NCBI GenBank assembly: GCA_021780705.1
Contig: JAJXYG010000360.1
Span: forward strand, 1-6,156
Length of the DNA stretch: 6,156 nt
Direction: 5' to 3'
From: Bacteroidota bacterium
GTDB lineage: Bacteria; Bacteroidota; Bacteroidia; Chitinophagales; Chitinophagaceae
The first letter of the stretch is position 1; each line of letters starts with the position of its first letter. Made by a program: the position numbers and the translations under genes. Under the pieces are notes generated by a model. The model saw only the letters and a list, made by a program, of their open reading frames with translations, had not been told where the DNA came from and did not search any database. Below are positions 1-5,185 of this stretch, one piece after another.

Positions 1-256
1 CAATATCACATAGGTAATTTTAATTGAAGGGTCTATACCCCGCCATTGCACTGAAGCTCAAGGGGGAGACAGGCAGGCTTTACCGGTTGATAGGATTTTC
101 ATTTAAAGCCGGTATCCCTTTTTCAGGTTTTTATTAAATACTTCCTGGAAGCCTGGAACCTTATGAGTTAGGTGAATATCGGGTAATTGCGAGTATGGCC
201 CCGCAGTCTCCGGGGTACCTGAACCAGCTGAAATTGGAAATAGACTGATTGGAAAG

Positions 257-276
257 TACATGAAAAATATCATGTA
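257..276. promoter_or_regulatory. CRP/FNR-like inverted repeat, candidate operator of the porin-MFS unit
   Basis: Perfect 7-bp arms TACATGA (257-263) and TCATGTA (270-276) flank a 6-bp A/T spacer. The inner half-sites, ATGA-N6-TCAT, match the layout of CRP/FNR-family operators (TGTGA-N6-TCACA for CRP, TTGA-N6-TCAA for FNR/DNR types). The centre (266.5) lies 25.5 bases upstream of a weak -7 candidate at 292, so a bound regulator would sit over the -33 region. The symmetry is seen directly; the regulator family is inferred. Confidence 0.45.
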
Positions 277-291
277 TGGTTTCAAAGGCAC

Positions 292-299
292 TATTCTTA
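292..299 (+). promoter_or_regulatory. Weak -7 box candidate for the porin gene
   Basis: TATTCTTA matches the Bacteroidota -7 consensus TAnnTTTG at four of six fixed positions. It lies about 52 bases before the porin ATG, at almost the same distance from the upstream inverted repeat as in the ric promoter. No -33 TTG is found at the usual spacing, which would fit an activator-dependent promoter. Taken alone the match is weak. Confidence 0.25.
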
Positions 300-350
300 C
301 CAGACTGAATTACCAACAAAACAAACATTCACTCCTTAGACTTCTTCTTT

Positions 351-1595
351 ATGAAAAAAAACCACATCCAAATACTGCTTTCATTACTATTTGTGCTATT
401 TGCCTCCTTTCAATATTCGCCCTTAAGAGCGCAGGATGCAAAGAAAGATACCACCTTCAAACCCGGAGGAAAAATATGGGGCCTGGTATATGCCGACTAT
501 TTTTACAAGCCGCATGCCGATCCGTTAAACCGGGGGACCTATCAGTATTCCAAATTAGCCCAGGGAATGAGCGCCTTTCAATACAGGCGGGTTTACCTGG
601 GTTACAATTACAACCTCAGCAGAAAGTTTTCTGTGCAAATGTTGCTTGCCGCAGAAAGTGACTTTCAGGGAGCCAACAAGGGAGTGAGCAGAGGCGTCCC
701 GGGCGATGTGCTGGCTAATAACAATTTTGCCCCCTATATCAAATTTGCCAACGTCAGGTGGAAAGATATCTGGAAGGGAACTGATCTGGTAATCGGCGGA
801 TCCCCGACTCCCACGGTTGCGACGGCTTCCGAACCTACCTGGGGATATCGTTCTGTAGAAAGAACTATAATTGATTTCAATAAGACCAACCCCTTTGATT
901 ATGGTATCAAACTGGAGGGTAAACTGGATCCCAAAACCCAAAACTTCGGTTACGATGTAATGATCGGAAACGGCACCAATGCGGTTCCTGAAACCGGTAA
1001 ATACAAATGGCTTTATGGGGACGTTTGGGCAAAAGCGCTCCATAAAAAATTATGGTTTGATCTGTACACCGATTATAGCAAAATTGGGAATACCAACAAT
1101 AATTTGAGTGATCCCCACACCAGAAACTCCTGGAAGGCCACGGCCGCTTATATGGCAAAGAAATTTACCATTGGGGTGGAAGGGTTTATGAATTTCGACA
1201 GGAATGACGTGGAAGGAGTCAGAATGCAAGGTGCGGTAAGTGATACCACCGTGCTGAATGCTACCGCACTTGGGATTTCTTTATACGCACACGGGGTATT
1301 GATCAAGAACCGGCTGGCCTATTTTGCCCGCTATGATAATTTTAATCCGGATACGAAGTACGACAATACCACCTATGTCACTTATGCAAAACCCGAGGGC
1401 AATGTGTTTGATCCCAATACCCGGACCGATTTTATTTTGGCAGGACTTGATTTCACGCCCATAAAAAGTTTTCATCTCGAACCGAATATATGGTACGTGC
1501 AGTATTCCAATCAACAGGCAAATCTGACTGGTTCATCCGCCCATGATCACGATTTGGTTTTGAGAATGACCTTTTATTACGTGTTTGGATCCTAA
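351..1595 (+). CDS. Outer-membrane beta-barrel porin
   Basis: This 414-residue protein begins with a typical signal peptide: Lys2-Lys3, a hydrophobic core at about residues 8-20 (ILLSLLFVLFASF) and likely cleavage near Ala27/Gln28 in SPLRAQ. The mature part alternates polar and aromatic residues in the manner of a transmembrane beta-barrel, for example KIWGLVYADYFY (41-52), FQYRRVYLGYNYNLS (76-90), LAYFARYDNF (322-331) and the last strand LVLRMTFYYVF (402-412), which is rich in aromatics near the C terminus as in many outer-membrane proteins. The length, the segment EPTWGYRSVER (161-171) and the RYDNFNPD segment resemble Bacteroidota porins of the phosphate-selective porin O/P type, but specificity cannot be read from sequence. 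The ATG at 351 is chosen because it directly precedes the signal peptide. The MFS gene follows after 94 A/T-rich bases with no terminator, so the two are probably cotranscribed and may pass one solute across both membranes. Confidence 0.85.
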   Translation: MKKNHIQILLSLLFVLFASFQYSPLRAQDAKKDTTFKPGGKIWGLVYADYFYKPHADPLNRGTYQYSKLAQGMSAFQYRRVYLGYNYNLSRKFSVQMLLAAESDFQGANKGVSRGVPGDVLANNNFAPYIKFANVRWKDIWKGTDLVIGGSPTPTVATASEPTWGYRSVERTIIDFNKTNPFDYGIKLEGKLDPKTQNFGYDVMIGNGTNAVPETGKYKWLYGDVWAKALHKKLWFDLYTDYSKIGNTNNNLSDPHTRNSWKATAAYMAKKFTIGVEGFMNFDRNDVEGVRMQGAVSDTTVLNATALGISLYAHGVLIKNRLAYFARYDNFNPDTKYDNTTYVTYAKPEGNVFDPNTRTDFILAGLDFTPIKSFHLEPNIWYVQYSNQQANLTGSSAHDHDLVLRMTFYYVFGS

Positions 1596-1689
1596 TACAC
1601 TATTTAGCAAAACAAAACAATTTCCCAATTTCTATTATACAATCTCTTTTCAAATCTTCATTAATTAAATTAACTAAATTCATATAATT

Positions 1690-3342
1690 ATGAAAGGTGC
1701 TAAATCAAAAAACTCAATTCAAAAAATCAATTTCAGAAGCAAATTTGCCTTCTGGATAGGTTTTGCAGCAGTCACTGCAGGGGTGGCATTGCAGCTTCCC
1801 ATGTACACAAATGCGGCCTCGATGGGATACAGACTGGTGGGTATGCATATGGATACCAGCATGGATTATGGTATGCTACTGGTAATATTCGGCCTTGCGA
1901 CCACCTTGTGGGGCCTCATGCCACCCAAGGTGCTCAGAGAACATTCAGATTTTCATCTTAGAGTACGTGCATTGGATGATGCCCCCATCAATAAAACCCA
2001 TATTGCCTTACTGTTCGTGATGTCTATCGCCGTTACGCTGGATGTCATGAAGCCGACCGTATTATCATTTGTGGTACCAGGTGTGGCCCGGGAATACGGA
2101 CTCAAGTCCCCGGTGAATCCGGGCGGGACCATTCCGGTGGCCCTGCTTCCCCTTTCCGGAATTATCGGCACCGTGCTTGGTTCTTTTTTGTGGGGCTGGC
2201 TGGGTGACAAAATAGGCCGCAGGGCTTCCATCCTGATGGCAGGGATCACCTTCATTGCCACCAGTGCGTGCGGTTCCATGCCCTCCTTTTGGATGAACTG
2301 CATCATGTGCCTGCTCATGGGATACGGAGTAGGCGGTATGCTGCCTGTGCTCTTTACCCTGATGGCCGAAAGCATCCCTGCCAGACACCGGGGCTGGCTG
2401 ATGGTTTTAATCGGCGGCGATATTGCAGGCGCCTACATTATTACCAGTGCATTGGCCTCATGGCTAGTACCCCATTATTCGTGGAGGATCCTGTGGCTGA
2501 TCGGGTTCCCCACCGGATTCATGCTTATTTTCCTTAATCGGTGGATTCCTGAATCTCCCAGATATTTAATCAATCAGGGCAGATACAAAGAAGCCGAAAG
2601 CGTGATGAAGCGGTATGGAGCGGTGGCCATCAGGGAAAAAATTATACCCAATGATGTGGAAACAAAAATTAGAGACCAGTTCAAGCAATTATTTCGCAAA
2701 CCCTTTTTTGGCCTTACGGCGTCTTTGGGACTGCTCGCACTCGGGGCCGGGTTTGTGGAATTCGGATTTGAACTCTGGATACCTTCCAATCTTCAGCACC
2801 TGGGATTTACCTCCAAGGATTCCTTTGCCATACTGCGTAATGCGGCACTTATCGGCTTCCCGCTTAACTTCCTGTTAGCCTGGATTTACGGGGCCTGGAG
2901 CAGCCGCAAAACCATCATTGTCCTTACACTTTTAACGGCTGCCTCCATGATAGGATTCTTATTTGCCGGAGACACCATCGTACAGCATAAAGTATGGCTG
3001 TACGTATTGCTGGTCGTCCCGATCTGGGGGGTAAGTTCTGTCATTTCCATTCTGTCCGCCTATGCCGCCGAAATTTATCCCACCCGGGTACGATCCCGGG
3101 GGAGTGGTTTGGTGGCAGGGTTTACCAAATTCGGTGGGGTGCTGGTAATTGCGCTGGTGGTCTTCGCAATTGCACCCCCCTCTATTGCGGCCACCGCAAT
3201 TATGGGGGCGGTTCCACTTATATTGGCCACGGTGCTTATAACGTTTTACGGTGTCGAAACCCGGAAAAGAAAGTTGGAGGAAATTACAGAAGAGCAGCTT
3301 GCCAATATTTCTTTTAACGTGAATGAGCAGCCAATTACCTGA
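1690..3342 (+). CDS. MFS transporter with two extra N-terminal membrane segments
   Basis: This 550-residue inner-membrane carrier has MFS motif A, GWLGDKIGRR (169-178), between TM2 and TM3. PESPRYL (287-293) follows TM6, AEIYPTRVRSRGSG (460-473) follows TM10, and GVETRKRKLEEIT (521-533) ends the last helix. AESIPARHRG (226-235) is the N-half counterpart of the AEIYPTR motif. These are marks of the sugar-porter/SV2/organic-ion-like MFS groups, not of NarK nitrate carriers. By eye there are about 14 hydrophobic segments: two extra ones at about 19-38 and 60-79, then the canonical twelve from about 104 to 519. Asp118 in TM1 could serve proton coupling. The basic N terminus suggests a cytoplasmic start, placing the Met/His-rich loop 38-60 (M45, M51, H52, M53, M58) in the periplasm. 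The gene follows the porin, and its 314-base downstream gap contains a hairpin. The substrate is unknown; an organic acid, sugar or metal complex are all possible. Confidence 0.88.
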   Translation: MKGAKSKNSIQKINFRSKFAFWIGFAAVTAGVALQLPMYTNAASMGYRLVGMHMDTSMDYGMLLVIFGLATTLWGLMPPKVLREHSDFHLRVRALDDAPINKTHIALLFVMSIAVTLDVMKPTVLSFVVPGVAREYGLKSPVNPGGTIPVALLPLSGIIGTVLGSFLWGWLGDKIGRRASILMAGITFIATSACGSMPSFWMNCIMCLLMGYGVGGMLPVLFTLMAESIPARHRGWLMVLIGGDIAGAYIITSALASWLVPHYSWRILWLIGFPTGFMLIFLNRWIPESPRYLINQGRYKEAESVMKRYGAVAIREKIIPNDVETKIRDQFKQLFRKPFFGLTASLGLLALGAGFVEFGFELWIPSNLQHLGFTSKDSFAILRNAALIGFPLNFLLAWIYGAWSSRKTIIVLTLLTAASMIGFLFAGDTIVQHKVWLYVLLVVPIWGVSSVISILSAYAAEIYPTRVRSRGSGLVAGFTKFGGVLVIALVVFAIAPPSIAATAIMGAVPLILATVLITFYGVETRKRKLEEITEEQLANISFNVNEQPIT

Positions 3343-3497
3343 CCGTGCCGGCTGAATTCCGGGTTTGGGGATTTGTACCGGGCAAAGAAACCATAGATCC
3401 AGAAGGATAAATTCTTTGACCCCGCTTCTGTCCTGTGTTATAAAGTAATAAGGACCCAGACATCCGCGGATCCGGTCCAGGACATAGTTACCTGATA

Positions 3498-3529
3498 AAG
3501 AGACCCCCAAGGCACCTTCGGGGTCTCTT
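3498..3529 (+). terminator. Terminator-like hairpin after the MFS gene
   Basis: A perfect 10-bp stem AAGAGACCCC (3498-3507) and GGGGTCTCTT (3520-3529) encloses a 12-base loop that can itself pair AAGG (3509-3512) with CCTT (3515-3518). The stem is G/C-rich at its inner end and A/T-rich at its base. It is followed by GCCTTAATA, not a clean T tract, so intrinsic termination may be weak. It lies 156 bases after the MFS stop and about 100 bases before the ric -7 box. It could instead be a processing or stability element, or the end of a small RNA. Confidence 0.5.
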
Positions 3530-3593
3530 GCCTTAATATGAGGAATATACGAGATATGTCCGGATGGCAACTGTGGAAAAAAAAATAGGTAAA

Positions 3594-3621
3594 TAATAAA
3601 AGTAATTAAATACTTTTATTA
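3594..3621. promoter_or_regulatory. Perfect 11-bp inverted repeat, candidate operator of the ric operon
   Basis: The arms TAATAAAAGTA (3594-3604) and TACTTTTATTA (3611-3621) are exact reverse complements around the spacer ATTAAA. The centre (3607.5) is 24.5 bases upstream of the -7 box at 3632, so a bound dimer would cover the place of the -33 element, as a class II activator does. The 6-bp spacer equals that of the repeat before the porin gene. The core GTA-N6-TAC is not a standard FNR site; a CRP/FNR-type or Rrf2-type nitrosative-stress regulator is possible. The region is A/T-rich, but a perfect 11-bp repeat at this position is unlikely to be noise. Confidence 0.6.
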
Positions 3622-3631
3622 ATAAAATTTC

Positions 3632-3639
3632 TATCTTTG
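3632..3639 (+). promoter_or_regulatory. Bacteroidota-type -7 box of the ric operon promoter
   Basis: TATCTTTG is an exact match to the consensus TAnnTTTG recognised by the primary sigma factor of Bacteroidota. It lies 17 bases before the ATG at 3657, which implies a very short leader of roughly 10-15 bases. No -33 TTG is present at the usual spacing; that position is occupied by the inverted repeat, which suggests activator dependence. Confidence 0.7.
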
Positions 3640-3656
3640 TGCCATAAATAGACAAC

Positions 3657-4616
3657 ATGCAAACAACAACTGAAAACATCTTAAATGTGACCCTCCTGGA
3701 GCCCCGGCTCAAACACCCCACTATTTTTGCCCGTTTTGATGAAATGGGGGAAGGGGAGAGCCTGACCCTGCACAATGACCATGATCCCAAACCCCTGTAT
3801 TATCAATTACTGGGTGAAAGGGGAGACATCTTTACCTGGGAGTACCTGGAACAGGGGCCCGACTGGTGGAAAGTAAAAATCAGCAAACGCATCAGCGGAG
3901 AAAATGAAGAGACCCTGGGACAGATCGCCGCCAAGGATTTGCGAAAGGCCCAAATTTTTAAAAAATATGGTTTGGATTTTTGTTGCGGCGGCAATAAGAC
4001 CGTGAAAGAAGCCTGCGCAAAGAAAGGTGTAGACTCCATACAGGTGGAACAAGAACTGATGCACGTAGAAAACTCCGTCTTTTCTTCCAGACCACTTCCT
4101 TATAATGAATGGGAGCTGGATTTTCTGACGGATTACATTGTCAATACCCATCATCATTATGTGAACAAAAACCTGCCCGACCTCGTAGCCTACGCCCACA
4201 AGGTAAGCAGGGTACATGGCGGTCGTCATCCGGAGCTGCAGCAGGTGAGGGAACTGGTAGATTCCATTCATTCCGAGTTGTCCACCCACCTGATGAAGGA
4301 AGAAATGGTCCTCTTCCCCTATATCAAGGAGTTGGTAGCGGCTAAAAAGAGTCATCAGGATATGCAGCAAAGTTCTTTTGGTACGGTCCGCAACCCCATT
4401 AATATGATGGAGACAGAACATGAAACGGTGGGAGGAGCTTTAAGCGAATTAAGAAAGGTTACCCATAATTATGCCCTGCCCGGGGACGCCTGTGCCACCT
4501 ACAGTTTGCTGTATCGGATGCTCCCTGAATTTGAAGATGATTTGCACATACATATACATTTGGAAAACAATATTTTGTTTCCCAAAGCAATTGAACTGGA
4601 AAAACAGGTTTTATAA
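3657..4616 (+). CDS. ric: DUF2249-ScdA_N-hemerythrin fusion, RIC-type di-iron iron-sulfur cluster repair protein
   Basis: This 319-residue cytoplasmic protein has three domains. Residues about 8-78 form a DUF2249 domain with EPRLKHP (15-21) and NDHDPKPL (40-47); its opening LDVR signature is degenerate (LNVT, 9-12). Residues about 84-138 form the ScdA_N/DUF542 domain with the hallmark LDFCCGG (106-112; Cys109, Cys110). Residues about 150-312 form a hemerythrin-like four-helix bundle. Likely di-iron ligands, by comparison with YtfE, are one of His165-167, H211-xxx-E215, His255 and H299-xxx-E303. RIC proteins (YtfE, ScdA) restore iron-sulfur clusters damaged by NO or peroxide and usually lack the first domain; they are about 220-250 residues long, so the extra length here is the fused DUF2249. 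The start is the only ATG that fits the -7 box 17 bases upstream. The stop overlaps the next start by one base. Family assignment is firm; the role of DUF2249 is unknown. Confidence 0.92.
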   Translation: MQTTTENILNVTLLEPRLKHPTIFARFDEMGEGESLTLHNDHDPKPLYYQLLGERGDIFTWEYLEQGPDWWKVKISKRISGENEETLGQIAAKDLRKAQIFKKYGLDFCCGGNKTVKEACAKKGVDSIQVEQELMHVENSVFSSRPLPYNEWELDFLTDYIVNTHHHYVNKNLPDLVAYAHKVSRVHGGRHPELQQVRELVDSIHSELSTHLMKEEMVLFPYIKELVAAKKSHQDMQQSSFGTVRNPINMMETEHETVGGALSELRKVTHNYALPGDACATYSLLYRMLPEFEDDLHIHIHLENNILFPKAIELEKQVL

Positions 4617-5098
4617 TGGACGAAAATACCCCTATCAAACGCCACCCGGCTATGGTGTCTTTTTCCAAGGACCATCATTTTGGGCTATTGCTGGTCTGGA
4701 AGATCAGGCAAGGGATAAAGAAGGAAGTAAGCTCTGTACGCATCAGTAATTACGTACTTCATTTTTTTGAAATTGATCTGAAGCAGCACTTTCAAGAGGA
4801 AGAACAGCTCCTGTTCCCTAAACTGCCTGCGGGCAATCCCCTGAGGCAAAAGGCCGAAGAAGATCACCGAAAGATTCTGCAACTGCTGAATGATATAGCT
4901 CATGACAAAGGAAACCTGGCCCTCCTGAACCGGATGGCGCTCGAGGTGGAGGCACACATCAGATTTGAGGAAAGAGAATTGTTTGGCTACCTGCAGGCTC
5001 ATATGGGCGAAAAGGAACTTGAAGCGCTTTTGAGTCGGGCACCCATAAACAGCTATCAGGCAGCAGACCAGTGGGAAGATGTCTTTTGGGAAAAATAA
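4616..5098 (+). CDS. Stand-alone hemerythrin (HHE) domain protein
   Basis: This 160-residue soluble protein is a single hemerythrin-like helical bundle. Putative di-iron ligands appear in the expected order: His20/His21 (KDHHFG), H58-xxx-E62 within HFQEEEQLLFP, His84 (EEDH) and H114-xxx-E118 within HIRFEERELF. It has no ScdA_N or DUF2249 domain and no signal peptide. Its ATG shares the last base of the upstream stop codon (TAATG), an arrangement that usually means translational coupling and cotranscription. Proteins of this family bind O2 or NO, or act as iron or redox sensors. Beside a RIC protein a role in NO or oxygen handling, or in supplying iron to the RIC centre, is a reasonable inference. 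The tail after about residue 140 is not part of the recognisable bundle. Confidence 0.88.
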   Translation: MDENTPIKRHPAMVSFSKDHHFGLLLVWKIRQGIKKEVSSVRISNYVLHFFEIDLKQHFQEEEQLLFPKLPAGNPLRQKAEEDHRKILQLLNDIAHDKGNLALLNRMALEVEAHIRFEERELFGYLQAHMGEKELEALLSRAPINSYQAADQWEDVFWEK

Positions 5099-5176
5099 AG
5101 ACTACCCCAAATCCCAAAAAGGTCAAATCCGACTTAACGACAATTTTCGGTGGGGTGCAGGGTCGGTACAATAAAC

Positions 5177-5183
5177 AGGAAAA
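5177..5183 (+). promoter_or_regulatory. Purine-rich ribosome-binding site deciding the start at 5186
   Basis: AGGAAAA lies two bases before the ATG at 5186 (the AGGA core is five bases away). The in-frame GTG at 5150 has no comparable sequence upstream, and the 12 residues it would add do not look like part of the DUF1858 domain, so the ATG is preferred. Confidence 0.45.
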
Positions 5184-5185
5184 CC

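Larger units (their letters stand above)
1..350. other. Non-coding leader region upstream of the porin gene
   Basis: No convincing gene is visible. All three + frames entering from the left edge stop within the first 30 bases, and the minus-strand starts near the edge (CAT at 9-11 and 44-46) stop within a few codons. The stretch holds two competing short inverted repeats (76-114), a small CCCCG/CGGGG hairpin near 200-216, two direct copies of ATTGGAAA (233-240 and 248-255), an inverted repeat (257-276) and a weak -7-like box (292-299). It most likely contains the promoter and control region of the porin-MFS unit. Confidence 0.6.
3343..3656. other. Intergenic region between the two transcription units
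   Basis: This is the longest gap between genes. It begins with 70-odd bases without evident structure. Then come a sigma70-like pair TTGACC (3416-3421) and TATAAA (3439-3444) spaced 17 bp apart, nested inverted repeats at 3429-3484 including the 10-bp palindrome ATCCGCGGAT (3462-3471), and a strong hairpin (3498-3529). An A/T-rich promoter segment for the ric gene follows. Overlapping minus-strand open frames show no protein-like features. It probably ends the porin-MFS transcript and starts the RIC-hemerythrin one. Confidence 0.6.

Noticed and set aside
103..291. 62-codon minus-strand open frame in the leader as a divergent small gene
   Set aside because: No recognisable motif or start signal, and it spans the inverted repeats; a chance open frame is more likely.
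260..661. 133-codon + strand open frame overlapping the porin start
   Set aside because: It overlaps the porin in another frame, has no signal peptide or domain-like pattern, and its composition looks like an out-of-frame reading.
1690..3342. MFS gene as a NarK-type nitrate/nitrite transporter, given the NO-related neighbours
   Set aside because: The PESPR, AEIYPTR and C-terminal ETR-x-LEEI motifs belong to sugar-porter/SV2-like groups, and the nitrate signature motifs of NarK proteins are not seen.
2959..3570. 203-codon minus-strand open frame covering the end of the MFS gene and the intergenic region
   Set aside because: Most of it is antisense to the conserved MFS C-terminal motifs; the product is rich in Gly, Pro and Asn runs, typical of shadow frames.
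3807..4421. 204-codon minus-strand open frame inside the ric gene
   Set aside because: It lies fully antisense to a gene with clear DUF2249, ScdA_N and hemerythrin motifs; no independent support.
5150..5185. GTG at 5150 as start of the DUF1858/DUF2249 gene
   Set aside because: The extra 12 residues are not domain-like, and the ATG at 5186 has an AGGAAAA sequence just upstream.
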